Shown: positions 8,363-16,894 of the stretch, piece after piece | Layout: every line of letters begins with the position of its first letter | How positions within the stretch are numbered: the first letter of the stretch is position 1 | IMG/VR virus record: IMGVR_UViG_3300017987_000073 | Location: 16,563 to 80,562 of that record | Length of the DNA stretch: 64,000 nt | DNA from: a virus | Direction: 5' to 3' (one strand) | Program-made: the position numbers and the translations under genes | The notes under the pieces: model-generated | Database searches by the model: none | The model's input: only the letters and a program-made list of their open reading frames with translations | Told to the model about the DNA's origin: nothing

Positions 8363-9504
8363 TTGATCCTCCAGGACTTCAACTCGCGGTCGAGTCGCCC
8401 GTTCGTCGCCGGCCCGGCGTCCCCGTCCACCTTCAACCCTCGCCCTCGCTGGAAGATCCGCACCGATCGTCGAACCAGGTTCGGGTCGGCCTCGACCCCT
8501 CCCACGTAGTAACCGAGGCGATGCAGCGCCTCGATCGTCTCGTGGGGCGTGTCGATCACCCCCTCGATCCTCCGGGGATCGAAGTCGTCGATATCCTCCT
8601 CCGCCCGATCGGCCTGACGCTCGTCGAGCTCCTGGATCATCCACGGATCGTCGTCGTCCTTGAATCCGTCCTCGACGTCGTCGTACTCGGCGAGCCAGAC
8701 CAGATCGTCCACGTGCGTCTTGTCGAAGAGCACCGCGTTCCGGAGCTCGTGGAGATCCACCGGGAGGACGACGTCGTTCTTGTGGGGGTTCACGTTGTGG
8801 TGAGCGAGCATCCAGAGCGGATCTAGCGACTCGGGGTACAACGCGTTCAGGTACCGCAGGATCGTGATCACCGTGGCCAACGACCCGCGGGAGAACGACT
8901 CCCAGAAGGACACGCCGCCCGACGTCTTGATCCGGATCACCTTCATCCCCGCCGGGATCTTGGTCGTCCACTGCTCAGGCCACCAGTAGAAGTCGAGATC
9001 CTCGACGTCGTGACTCCCGAACTTGAAGAACTCGTCCCGCGTGATGTTCTCCGGGTTCGGACTCTTTCCCTTCAGGCACGGACGCAGAATCCCCGCGTTG
9101 CGAATCTCGGTCCCCGCGAGGTACCGATTGACGTGCCCCGCGTGCCACGAGGGTTGATAGGGGGGAACCACCTGCACAGCCTCCGCCCGGAGGTCATTGT
9201 CGAGCTCGAGCTCCTTCCGGAGCGCGTCGAAGCGCCGGTCGAGCGCCTTCGCGATCACCCAGTTGGAGGACGCCCGGTGCCCGAGCACGAAGTGTCGGAT
9301 CGTCCCGGAGTACTTGACCCCCGCCGTGAAGTGGAGTATGTGCCCGATCGGGTGCTCGTACAGCCACTCGTCGTAGCAATTCCCCGTCGGCCAGTGGGGG
9401 TGAAGCGTCTTCATCGCGACCCGAACGTACTCGGCCGAGTAGGCGGCGAACCTCTCGAAGAAGTCCTTCGCCTCCGCCTTGGTGTAGTGCGTCACTCTGT
9501 TCAT
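8359..9504 (-). CDS. Endolysin: N-acetylmuramoyl-L-alanine amidase-like domain plus peptidoglycan-binding domain
   Basis: A 381-residue protein. The N-terminal 270 residues carry Amidase_2-type landmarks: HFTAGVKYSG (first zinc histidine), ASSNWVIAK (strand after it), SWHAG (mid-domain histidine) and HHNVNPHKND near residue 245 (the GHseIxPxRK-like zinc site). The last 60 residues (TIEALHRLGYYVGG to ATNGRLDREL) match the PG_binding_1 three-helix repeat. It would cut the amide bond between muramic acid and L-alanine at lysis. The amidase part is longer than usual and divergent, so the activity is inferred. It has no signal peptide, so a holin would be needed. Confidence 0.65.
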   Translation of the reverse strand: MNRVTHYTKAEAKDFFERFAAYSAEYVRVAMKTLHPHWPTGNCYDEWLYEHPIGHILHFTAGVKYSGTIRHFVLGHRASSNWVIAKALDRRFDALRKELELDNDLRAEAVQVVPPYQPSWHAGHVNRYLAGTEIRNAGILRPCLKGKSPNPENITRDEFFKFGSHDVEDLDFYWWPEQWTTKIPAGMKVIRIKTSGGVSFWESFSRGSLATVITILRYLNALYPESLDPLWMLAHHNVNPHKNDVVLPVDLHELRNAVLFDKTHVDDLVWLAEYDDVEDGFKDDDDPWMIQELDERQADRAEEDIDDFDPRRIEGVIDTPHETIEALHRLGYYVGGVEADPNLVRRSVRIFQRGRGLKVDGDAGPATNGRLDRELKSWRIK

Positions 9505-9896
9505 TCTCGTCTCCTGTCCACGACCACGATCACGTCGTACACTCGCACGGGCGGACCGGGGTCGACGAAGTCCCTTATCCAGTGATCCGTCTCCTCGTTC
9601 CTCCGCTTCCGGAGGAGAAGTCGAATCTCGATCATCGTCAACCGAACGAACCCCGGGGGGTTGCCCCTAACCCTGGTCCGCCTCCGGATCTGACTCCGGA
9701 CGCGGGAGAGGATCTGGTGAACCCGCTTGACCGGAGGCGAGGCGTACCCGTACCCCGGACACTCCTTGCACGTCGCCCCGCAACTCGGGCACCGACACCC
9801 CCGATCCACGAGGGGTCGATCCGGTGGCGTCGGGCAGTCACACGCCATCTTCCTCAGTCGCCCCGCCTGCAAAGCGAAGTTGTCGTCCACGTCCAT
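9501..9896 (-). CDS. Hypothetical protein with cysteine-rich N-terminus
   Basis: Up to 131 residues. A cysteine-rich block (CDC, CRCPSC, CKEC) in the first third suggests a zinc-binding domain, followed by a basic helical part. The first ATG (9896) lacks a close ribosome binding site. An internal ATG at 9848 (MACDCPTPPD) follows GAGGAAG and may be the true start. It overlaps the endolysin gene by 4 bases. Confidence 0.5.
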   Translation of the reverse strand: MDVDDNFALQAGRLRKMACDCPTPPDRPLVDRGCRCPSCGATCKECPGYGYASPPVKRVHQILSRVRSQIRRRTRVRGNPPGFVRLTMIEIRLLLRKRRNEETDHWIRDFVDPGPPVRVYDVIVVVDRRRE

Positions 9897-9927
9897 CTTG
9901 CAGTACAGTTCCCGATCCTCCCCGGCT

Positions 9928-10362
9928 TCACTTCGACCGGTAGTACAACGTGACCTCGCTCAACGCCCGAGGTTTCCCGAGTTTCCTCCAGAGTCCCACC
10001 GAGAGGTCGACTACCGCGCGCCACCTCCACCCCGGGGGCGGCCGCCGCTTCACCCAGACCTTCCACCGTCCCTCGGCGACCGCCCGCTTCAGCTTCCCGC
10101 GGTAGATCCCGAAGGGCCCGGCGTCCTGCACCGTCGCCCACTCGCATCTCTTCGTCCGCCTCGCGCAGACCAGAACCGGCGTCCCGCACCCGATCCGCCA
10201 CCACTTCCGGTGAGCAATGTGAACCTGATCCTCCGTGAACTCCCCGCCGCAGGCCAGCTCGCCGGAATTGAACCCGTCCCCCGGTCGATAGACCGAGAGT
10301 CGCCCCCGCTCCATCTCGTACCCCGAGGAGAGCAGGCTCAGGATCACCGCCACCCAACTCAT
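9928..10362 (-). CDS. RlpA-like double-psi beta-barrel protein with N-terminal hydrophobic segment
   Basis: A 144-residue protein. It has a short hydrophobic N-terminus (SWVAVILSLLSSG), then a region matching the RlpA-like barrel: GDGFNSGELACGG, AHRKWWRIGCGTPV, WATVQDAGPFG and RAVVDLSVGLWRKLG. The QDAGPFG and DLS blocks are the recognisable barrel motifs, where the family has DRGPF and DLS. RlpA proteins bind or cleave naked glycan strands. With the endolysin next door, a role in wall passage or lysis is plausible. The ATG at 10362 overlaps the stop of the preceding gene. Confidence 0.55.
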   Translation of the reverse strand: MSWVAVILSLLSSGYEMERGRLSVYRPGDGFNSGELACGGEFTEDQVHIAHRKWWRIGCGTPVLVCARRTKRCEWATVQDAGPFGIYRGKLKRAVAEGRWKVWVKRRPPPGWRWRAVVDLSVGLWRKLGKPRALSEVTLYYRSK

Positions 10363-10607
10363 CGAACCCGCTCCAACCAACGGTCGACGCCCCCGCGGAT
10401 CCCGCGGAGCGCCGCGTCCTGCTTCTCCGTAACGTGGGACTCCGTGTCGATCCACTCCACGATCCCCTCCACCTTCTCCTGAACCTCCTCCGCGAACTCC
10501 TCGGCCCCCAGCGGGAGCCGCCCGCTCTCCGCGTGCTCCCTCAACAGGTTGAGATCCGCGACCAACTCCTCACCGAAGTCGACCGCCTCGTCCGGTGTTA
10601 TCATCAT
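10359..10607 (-). CDS. Small helical hypothetical protein
   Basis: An 82-residue acidic helical protein beginning MMITPDEAVD. No motif recognised. It overlaps its neighbours on both sides by 4 bases and so sits within the 11680-9501 gene chain. Confidence 0.5.
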   Translation of the reverse strand: MMITPDEAVDFGEELVADLNLLREHAESGRLPLGAEEFAEEVQEKVEGIVEWIDTESHVTEKQDAALRGIRGGVDRWLERVR

Positions 10608-10996
10608 TGCACCTCCGCTAACCGCTTGACCCGCGGTTTCCGCTGCATCTTAACCCGAGTTACACCCTTCTCCGCAAGCGTTCGATGTAAGGTTTCGTAC
10701 ACCTCGAGCCGCCGGCGAACCTCCCGCACGATCGCCGGCGGGAGAAGTTCCCACCCCCGACGTCCGAGCTCGTCTATCAACTCCGACGCCGGGAGCCGCC
10801 GCGGGATCTGCCCGAGCACCGTCGAGACGATCTCCGCCCCCACCTTCTTCCCGATCTTGTCCCCGGAGTAGCTCTCGACCACCTCGGCGACCGCACCCTC
10901 GACCGCCGACTCGAGGGAGTCCCGGAAGAGTCCCGTCGCGACGTCCTCGAGCTCCACGCGGTCCCCGCCCCGCAAGTCGTCGTACATCTCAGCCAT
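10604..10996 (-). CDS. Hypothetical protein with basic C-terminus
   Basis: A 130-residue helical protein, acidic at the start and basic at the end (KMQRKPRVKRL). No signal peptide, membrane segment or catalytic motif is seen. Its start overlaps the end of the RuvC-like gene. A second ATG three codons in is an equally possible start. Confidence 0.5.
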   Translation of the reverse strand: MAEMYDDLRGGDRVELEDVATGLFRDSLESAVEGAVAEVVESYSGDKIGKKVGAEIVSTVLGQIPRRLPASELIDELGRRGWELLPPAIVREVRRRLEVYETLHRTLAEKGVTRVKMQRKPRVKRLAEVQ

Positions 10997-11680
10997 CTCC
11001 GACCTCCTTCGCGAACGGCTGATCCAGCACGTTCACGGGTTGCTGCTTCGTCGTCCGCAGGAAGCCCCGACGCTCCGACTCCGGGAGGTCCTCCAGCTTC
11101 ACCTCACCGGCGCGGATCCGGAGCTCCGTCCGAAGGAGCTGGGCGATCACGTAGGCGTCCGCCACGTTCCCCGCGGCCCCGTCCGTCTTCCCGAACTCCA
11201 GGAAGTTCCGACCCTCCCACTTGTCCCGACACGCGAGGACCATGTCCGCCTTCTCGGCGTCCCCCCGCCCCGTAGCGAAGATCTTGACCCCCTGGACGTC
11301 GTAGGCCCTGAAGGGGATCCCCAGAAGCAGGAGCTCGATCCTCACGAGCCCCCCGACCTCTCCGAGCGAGTGCGCGAACGCCTTCCGCGCCAGAGCGTAG
11401 TCCTCGAGCGCCGCGTGGGTCGGCTTCCACTTCGCCAGGAACGCCCCCAGGTTGACCCGCAGGTCCGCCAACCGAAGCACTCGCCCGAGCTCGTCCCCCG
11501 CCTTCACCTCCCGCGGCGCGAGCGCGCCGAGTTCCCTCTGCTTCTTGCGGCGGTCTTGTTGTCGGCGTAGTACATCAGATCGACCAGCGCGCCGTCGACC
11601 AACGCGACGGCCGCCGTCCCGCGCGCCGACTGATCGATCCCGACCAACGGTCCGGACCCCGCTCCGATCAGTCGCTTCAC
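10989..11680 (-). pseudogene. ruvC: RuvC-like Holliday junction resolvase, frameshifted
   Basis: Two adjoining reading frames together give one RuvC-fold protein. The N-terminal part (GTG at 11680 to stop at 11504) has PLVGIDQSARG with the first catalytic aspartate and MYYAD. The C-terminal part, one frame away (open through about 11555 down to 10989), has HAALEDYAL (catalytic glutamate) and NVADAYVIAQLL (late acidic residue). The frames cross somewhere in 11520-11560. No canonical slippery heptamer is seen there, so this looks like an indel or sequencing error rather than programmed frameshifting. The GTG overlaps the methyltransferase stop. The product would resolve recombination intermediates before packaging. 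Confidence 0.65.
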
Positions 11681-12543
11681 CGCTTCCTCCTGTCTTCCAT
11701 CAACCGCCTCGCCGCGGCCCGCACCTGCTCCGGATCCCGCTCCACGTAGTAACAGACCCGCTTCGCTCGATCCGCCGCGACCAACGTCGTCCCCGTCCCC
11801 CCGAAGAGGTCCATAACCAGACCCCCCTGGGTGCTCCCGGTCCGTACGAGCTTCTCGATCACGTCCAGCGGCTTCTGAGCTCGGTTCAAGAACTCCCCGT
11901 CCTCCCTCCGAAGTCGCTCGACGGTGTGCACCACCGGCCGCTCGACCCACCACGGGCAAACCACCGGGAAGAACTCCCCGTCTGGCGCCGCGACGAACCA
12001 GCTCCGCTGCTTCGGGAGGTTGTCCAGATAGAAGGGAGCCCCGACCCCCGAGCTCATCACCAGGAATTCGCATGCCGAGGCGACGCAGGCCTTTCTGATC
12101 GAGTGTGGCGGGTTCGACTTGGCCCACACGTAGGTGGGCCACACCTTGAGACCCACCGACCGGAGCGCCCGCTTCACGTCGGAGAGCCACCAGTCCGAGG
12201 TCCAGACCCACACGTTCGCGTGTGGCGCCAGACGTCCCGCCGCGGACGCCAACCGCTGGAGGAGTTCCTCCATCTGCGCGTCGTCGACTTTGTCCCACTT
12301 CTCCTCGAAGTGCTGGTCCTTCCGATCCCTCCGCTCCTTGGAGTTGGTCTTCAGGGACGTCAATCGACTCGCCACGTCGGCGAGTTGGTAGGGCGGATCG
12401 GCGACCACGAGCTCGACGTTCCCGATCCCGATCAGGTCCTTCAGGAACTTCGCGTCCGTGGCGTCCCCGCAAGCGACCACGTGACCCACCTCCGGGTCCT
12501 CCCAGACGAACCCGGGAGCTATCTCCGCGCGCAGGTTCTTCAT
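11677..12543 (-). CDS. Beta-class DNA methyltransferase (DPPY type)
   Basis: A 288-residue protein with motif IV VADPPYQL near residue 47 and motif I MDLFGGTGTTLVAA near residue 247. This order (IV before I) defines beta-class N6-adenine or N4-cytosine methyltransferases, and DPPY favours adenine. A GHVVACGDA block precedes motif IV, as in many phage-borne orphan enzymes. No restriction partner is next to it, so self-protection or regulation is more likely than a complete restriction-modification system. It sits between ssb and the RuvC-like gene. Confidence 0.85.
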   Translation of the reverse strand: MKNLRAEIAPGFVWEDPEVGHVVACGDATDAKFLKDLIGIGNVELVVADPPYQLADVASRLTSLKTNSKERRDRKDQHFEEKWDKVDDAQMEELLQRLASAAGRLAPHANVWVWTSDWWLSDVKRALRSVGLKVWPTYVWAKSNPPHSIRKACVASACEFLVMSSGVGAPFYLDNLPKQRSWFVAAPDGEFFPVVCPWWVERPVVHTVERLRREDGEFLNRAQKPLDVIEKLVRTGSTQGGLVMDLFGGTGTTLVAADRAKRVCYYVERDPEQVRAAARRLMEDRRKR

Positions 12544-12546
12544 CGG

Positions 12547-12966
12547 TTAGAAGGGGATATCGTCGTCGAAGGGTGAGTCGCCGTATTCTTTCCCATCGCC
12601 TCGATCGGACTCCTCGGACGTCCGCTCCGACTTGGGCTTACCCAGGAAGATCACGTTCTCCGCGACGACCTCGGTGATCCACCGCCGTTCGCCGTCCTTG
12701 TCCTCCCAGCTCCGAGTCTCGATCCGTCCCTCGACGTAAACTTGCTGACCCTTCACGAGCCACTCGTGACACTTCTCCCCGAGCGCCCCCCACGCGACGA
12801 CCTTGTGCCAGGTGGTCTTCTCGTTCCAGTTGTCGTCCTTGCCCTTCCACGACCGACTCGTCGCAATCGCGAAGTTGCAGATCGCCGTCCCGCTCGAGAT
12901 GTACCGAAGCTCGGGGTCCGCCCCGAGCCGTCCGAGCAAGGTCACCTTGTTGACCGTCTTCTCCAT
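12547..12966 (-). CDS. ssb: Single-stranded DNA-binding protein
   Basis: A 139-residue OB-fold SSB. The N-terminus KVTLLGRLGADPELRY and the middle TTWHKVVAWGALGEKC and VYVEGRIETRSW are classical family blocks. The tail is acidic and ends DDDIPF, the partner-binding tip that docks polymerases and nucleases. It is followed closely by the methyltransferase gene and preceded by the Rad50-like gene, placing it in the recombination and replication cluster. Confidence 0.95.
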   Translation of the reverse strand: MEKTVNKVTLLGRLGADPELRYISSGTAICNFAIATSRSWKGKDDNWNEKTTWHKVVAWGALGEKCHEWLVKGQQVYVEGRIETRSWEDKDGERRWITEVVAENVIFLGKPKSERTSEESDRGDGKEYGDSPFDDDIPF

Positions 12967-12976
12967 CGAATCCTCC

Positions 12977-15178
12977 CTAATCGGTCCAGACCGCGGACCG
13001 ATCCTCGTCGTCCCACCGGTGCACCGTCACGACCGAGTCGAACTCGCGCCGCACGTCCGCGTGGGTGATCAGGAGCACTTGCCTGATCCCGAGGTCGTTC
13101 ATCTTTCGCCTCAAAAGCCCGTGGAGCGCCGCTCGGTTCGGCTCGTCCAGCGCCCCGTCCGGTTCGTCGATCAGCAGGTGCTCGCACCGCACCGCCCGGA
13201 TCGCCCCGGGCAACGTCGCGAGTCCCAGCCTCGCCCCGAGCGAGAGGAGGACCTTCCCACCCCCCGAGTCCAACTCGAAGGAGCTCTCGTTTCCCCCGTC
13301 CTCCACCTCCAGACGGAGCTCGTCCCGCCGGCGCTTCCGCCGCGGCGCCCCGCAAACCTTGCACACGTGCGTCCGCTCGCCCTTCTCGAACGCCTCGCCG
13401 CACGCCAGACACCCCGGCTCCCAGTCCTTGAGCTCACGGGTCGGCTCGAACCGGAGACGAAGCGTCGTCCCGAGCACCTCGAGCACCGAGTTCATCGCGT
13501 CCTCCGCCACCCCGAACGCGTTCTCGAGCTCCCGACTCGGAATCCCACTCGCGCCGAACGCGTAGCTCGTCCAGGCCAGCCTAGAGATCCGCTCCCTGAT
13601 CTCCTCTCGCTCGGACGCGATCCCATCGAGCTGCTCCCTCGCGCGCTCGTACTCGGCGACCGCGGCGCGAGCGTCCGCCGCCCGCCGCTCCAAGTCGTCC
13701 CGGTGCTGCACCGCTCCGTCGCACCGCTCCACCGCCTCGGCAAGGTCTCGCACCACCCGAGCGTCGATCCCCGGGATCTCCTCGATCCGCTTCTCCAGTC
13801 GCTCCAGGTCGCGCTCGATCGGGTCCTCTCGCTCCAGAGCCGCGCTCGCCTCCTTCAACTTCCGCTCCACCTCCGCGAAGTTCCGCTCCGCCTCCTCCGT
13901 CCCCGGGCGCTTCCGCGCCTCCTCGAGCTCGTCGACGGAGCTTTCCAACTTTCTCCGGAACCTCGAAGCCTCGCTCGACCGATCCTCGGCCGCCTCGATC
14001 TCCCGCTCCAGGCGCTCGAGCGCCCGACGCGTGGTCAGACCCTCCCGCTTGATCTCGTCGAGAACCGACGAGTCCGCCTCGATCCGGTCGCACGCCTCGC
14101 GCAGTACCGGACACACTCCCGTTCTGGTCTTCTCGAGCTCCTTGTACTTCTCGAGCAGGGAGTTCCGTCGATCGGCGTTCTCGTCCCGCTCCCGCTTCAA
14201 GCGGATCACCTCGTCCCGGACTTTGGCGAGATCGTCGCGCACCGCCCGGAGCGCCTCCTCCTCCACCTCGAGCGTCCGAACTCGCTCGTCCCGCTCCCTG
14301 GCCTCCCTCACCGCTTGCTTGGCCCTGGTCAACGCGAACTCCGCGTTCCGGTGGTCGCTCTCCTTCTTCCGAGATCGTCGGTCCCACTCCTCCCGAAGAT
14401 CCTCGAGCTCGCGCTCGAGCTCCCGTCGGCGACCTTGCTCCTCGTCCTCCGCCTTCATCGCCGCCTTGAGCTCGCGAACCCGCTCCTCAGCCCGATCGAC
14501 CTCGACCCTCGACCTATCGAGCTCCGCGACCAGTCCCTCGAGCTCCTCGGCCCGAGCGTCCCCGTCGTTCAACACCTCCTCGAGCTCTCGCTCCCGACGA
14601 TCCAACGCGCGCAGGTCCGATCGCGCCGCGTTCAACCGCTTCCGCGCCAGGTCGGCGCGAGGTACCCACCTATCCGTCCGGAACCAGGGGGAGACGATCC
14701 GCCGCTTCTCCGCCGGCGTCGCCTTCAGGAACCCGTGGATCTCCCCCTGGACGAACGCGTTCGTGTTCAGGTACTCGTCATAGGTCAACCCGAGGATCTC
14801 CCGCTCGACCGCCCGCTTCAGATCCTCGTCCGAGATCTTCGATCCGTTGAGCTCTCTAATCGGGTCTCCACCGGCGGTCCGCCCCCGCTTGATCGACCAC
14901 TCCCGAGCGTCCGAGCTCTCGACCTCCACCTCGACGAACGCGTCCTCCTGCCCTCGAGCGAGTCGGTGGGCGAAGTCGTCCACCCGCTTCCCCCGGAACT
15001 CCCCGTGGAGCGCGTACATCGGAGCGTCCACCGCGAAGAAAGACTTCCCCGCCCGGTTGCTCCGAACCTCGCTGTCCTCGTACCTGGCGATCACCACGGT
15101 GGGCCCGAGCGGAAGCTCGACCGACCACTCCCCCAGAAACGGCCCGGCGTTCGTCACTCCTATCCGTCGATAGATCAC
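12977..15178 (-). CDS. Rad50/SbcC-like ATPase (gp46-type recombination nuclease subunit)
   Basis: A 733-residue SMC-like protein. The Walker A region reads SNRAGKSFF near residue 41. A long charged coiled coil spans about 180-560. The signature LSLGARLGL and Walker B HLLIDEPDGALD close the C-terminal lobe, followed by the His-switch LLITHAD. The apex has GVCPVLREAC instead of the usual CxxC zinc hook, so the second hook cysteine is displaced. A separate four-cysteine cluster (CLACG and CKVCG, around residues 592-612) lies in the second half. With the Mre11-like gene at 15870-16607 it should process DNA ends for recombination. Confidence 0.88.
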   Translation of the reverse strand: MIYRRIGVTNAGPFLGEWSVELPLGPTVVIARYEDSEVRSNRAGKSFFAVDAPMYALHGEFRGKRVDDFAHRLARGQEDAFVEVEVESSDAREWSIKRGRTAGGDPIRELNGSKISDEDLKRAVEREILGLTYDEYLNTNAFVQGEIHGFLKATPAEKRRIVSPWFRTDRWVPRADLARKRLNAARSDLRALDRRERELEEVLNDGDARAEELEGLVAELDRSRVEVDRAEERVRELKAAMKAEDEEQGRRRELERELEDLREEWDRRSRKKESDHRNAEFALTRAKQAVREARERDERVRTLEVEEEALRAVRDDLAKVRDEVIRLKRERDENADRRNSLLEKYKELEKTRTGVCPVLREACDRIEADSSVLDEIKREGLTTRRALERLEREIEAAEDRSSEASRFRRKLESSVDELEEARKRPGTEEAERNFAEVERKLKEASAALEREDPIERDLERLEKRIEEIPGIDARVVRDLAEAVERCDGAVQHRDDLERRAADARAAVAEYERAREQLDGIASEREEIRERISRLAWTSYAFGASGIPSRELENAFGVAEDAMNSVLEVLGTTLRLRFEPTRELKDWEPGCLACGEAFEKGERTHVCKVCGAPRRKRRRDELRLEVEDGGNESSFELDSGGGKVLLSLGARLGLATLPGAIRAVRCEHLLIDEPDGALDEPNRAALHGLLRRKMNDLGIRQVLLITHADVRREFDSVVTVHRWDDEDRSAVWTD

Positions 15179-15206
15179 GCCATCCTCCTGAGTCTCGAAC
15201 TCCGCT

Positions 15207-15599
15207 TCATTCTCGATCCCCCGAGTCCGCGGCCCGGGCGAGCTTCGCGGCGAACTTCACCAGCCCCTTCGGGTCGCTCGGCTTCGTCTCCTCCGCGAAG
15301 AGACGGAGCGACTCCTCGATCGTCAGCTCCACCTCGTGGCGCGCGTCCCGCTTCACCTTCCGCCGCGCGACGTGCACCGTCGGCACCTTGCAGTAAATCG
15401 CGCCGGCCTCCAGGATCTCCGTCCGGAGCCCGTGGCGATCCACCTGGTCGGAGAGCTCCTCCGACACGTAGACCACCGGCTTGACCCGAGCACCGGCGAC
15501 CGACTCCGGGATCGCGAACCTCCCGTTCCACCCCGTGTCGAGCTCCCACCTAACCTCGAGCGTCGGGTCCGCCCCGGTTTCGATGAAGCGATCCCTCAT
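15207..15599 (-). CDS. Hypothetical protein between Mre11- and Rad50-like genes
   Basis: A 130-residue beta-rich protein beginning MRDRFIETGADP. The start at 15599 overlaps the stop of the gene upstream (ATGA). No motif is recognised. Its place inside the Mre11/Rad50 operon suggests a recombination accessory role, but that is inference. Confidence 0.55.
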   Translation of the reverse strand: MRDRFIETGADPTLEVRWELDTGWNGRFAIPESVAGARVKPVVYVSEELSDQVDRHGLRTEILEAGAIYCKVPTVHVARRKVKRDARHEVELTIEESLRLFAEETKPSDPKGLVKFAAKLARAADSGDRE

Positions 15600-15868
15600 A
15601 CCCCCTCCTGATCTCGCATCACCTCGAGCACGTCGTTGAACTCTCGGCGAAGCTCCGAGAAGAGCCGCTTGACCCCGTCCGGAACCGTGTCCCCCGGCTC
15701 CAGGGTAACCGAGGCCCCCAAGTTGATCGCGAGGGACTCGAATTCGGCGACCCGGTACTTCCGCTCGAGCGAGAGCCACACTCGATCCTGCTCCACCGGC
15801 GCGCTCGGAGCCTGGACCCCGAATCCCCCCGGTGGTGGTTTCAACTTCTTCAACCTCTTCTCGTCCAT
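15596..15868 (-). CDS. Hypothetical protein, possible recombination accessory
   Basis: A 90-residue protein with a proline/lysine-rich start (KRLKKLKPPPGG) and a middle segment FESLAINLGASVTLEPGDT. Compact proteins of this look are common in phage replication loci, but I cannot name a family. It lies 1 base from the Mre11-like stop and overlaps the next gene. Confidence 0.5.
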   Translation of the reverse strand: MDEKRLKKLKPPPGGFGVQAPSAPVEQDRVWLSLERKYRVAEFESLAINLGASVTLEPGDTVPDGVKRLFSELRREFNDVLEVMRDQEGV

Positions 15869-15869
15869 C

Positions 15870-16607
15870 TCATACCTCCGCTAAGATCATCCCCTTCGGA
15901 TCGTCGGCCTCCCCGAAGTCCACGTGAATCGAGGAGCCCACGACATTCACCTTCCCGACCTCCTGGTGCTTGTGCACGTGCCCGGCGTACACCCGGATCA
16001 CCTTCTTGCTCTTGATCAGACGCGCCGGGATCGAGACACCCGTGTCCCGCTGCACCGGGTCGAACTCCCCGAGCTTGACCCCCGGGACCTCCAGGTGCGA
16101 GAAGACGACGATCGGGAGGTCGGCCTTCTTCAGGATCTCCTTGGAGCTCTCCTCCAGGTACTCCTCCGCGCTCCCAGCCTCGCGCCGGAGCGCCCGGTCG
16201 TCCGTCACGTGGGGCAGGAAGACCAGAAGGTGGTCCTCCACCCGGTGACTCGAGACCCACTCCTCCACCGAGACCCGGTCGAAGTATCCCTCCAGCGGAA
16301 CGAAGGGGTCGAGCGGGTGCGACAACCCCCGAGTCGGGTGGTCGTGGTTCCCGACCAGAAGGAACGCGCGCCCCGAGGTCCTGGAGGCCCACTCGGCGAC
16401 CTCGACGAAGTACCTCATCGCCACCTCGTAGACCGCCGGCGTCGGGCGCGAGTTGTGGAAGAGATCGCCCAGGTCGACGTAGACGTCCGGTCGCTCCCGC
16501 CTGAGCACCTCCACGATCCCCCCGAGCACCCGCTCCTGCTCCTCGAGTCGCTCCATCCCGTCCGAGACGAGCCCGAGGTGCTTGTCCCCGCTGATCAAGA
16601 TCCTCAC
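15870..16607 (-). CDS. Mre11/SbcD-like DNA repair nuclease (gp47-type)
   Basis: A 245-residue metallophosphoesterase. All core motifs are present: SGDKHLG near residue 7, VDLGDLFHN near residue 45, LVGNHDHP near residue 80, VFSHLEVPG near residue 180 and YAGHVHKH near residue 213, giving the two-metal site of Mre11 nucleases. The C-terminal capping domain is short. The GTG at 16607 overlaps the stop of the preceding gene (GTGA), which decides the start. It would pair with the Rad50-like ATPase to resect double-strand ends for strand invasion. Confidence 0.88.
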   Translation of the reverse strand: MRILISGDKHLGLVSDGMERLEEQERVLGGIVEVLRRERPDVYVDLGDLFHNSRPTPAVYEVAMRYFVEVAEWASRTSGRAFLLVGNHDHPTRGLSHPLDPFVPLEGYFDRVSVEEWVSSHRVEDHLLVFLPHVTDDRALRREAGSAEEYLEESSKEILKKADLPIVVFSHLEVPGVKLGEFDPVQRDTGVSIPARLIKSKKVIRVYAGHVHKHQEVGKVNVVGSSIHVDFGEADDPKGMILAEV

Positions 16608-16894
16608 GACTCCCCCCTCGTCTCGAGCACCGCCTTCAAGATCTCTTCCTCGCGGAAGTCGAGCTCGACCTCCCCGAGCGCGATCTTCTTGACCTCCCGG
16701 AAGTACGCGACCGTGGCGGCCGCCAGCTTCAGGAGCTTCCGGTCCTCGTCCGGCAGACCGAACTCCCCCGCGAGCGTCAGCGCCGCGCAGACCAGATCCG
16801 CCGCGTGCAGAACGTCCGACCCGAGGTCCCCCCTCCAGTTGCACGCCCGGAGGAACGCCTCGAAGCGCGTCAACCTACTCTCTGAACTCGTCAT
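16604..16894 (-). CDS. Small helical hypothetical protein
   Basis: A 96-residue, largely helical protein with two cysteines and no metal motif. It overlaps the RecA-like gene by 20 bases upstream and the Mre11-like gene by 4 bases downstream. I cannot assign a function. Confidence 0.5.
   Translation of the reverse strand: MTSSESRLTRFEAFLRACNWRGDLGSDVLHAADLVCAALTLAGEFGLPDEDRKLLKLAAATVAYFREVKKIALGEVELDFREEEILKAVLETRGES

Noticed and set aside
11504-11560. Programmed ribosomal frameshift in the RuvC-like gene
   Set aside because: No X XXY YYZ heptamer, no upstream Shine-Dalgarno-like stimulator and no obvious following pseudoknot were seen; an indel or sequencing error is simpler.
11677-12543. 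Complete restriction-modification system
   Set aside because: Only a methyltransferase is present; no neighbouring gene shows an endonuclease motif.
12803-15484. Very long plus-strand open frame (about 890 codons) opposite the Rad50-like gene
   Set aside because: It is Arg/Pro/Leu-rich, lacks motifs and mirrors the GC-biased codons of the real minus-strand gene; other long plus-strand frames have the same character.
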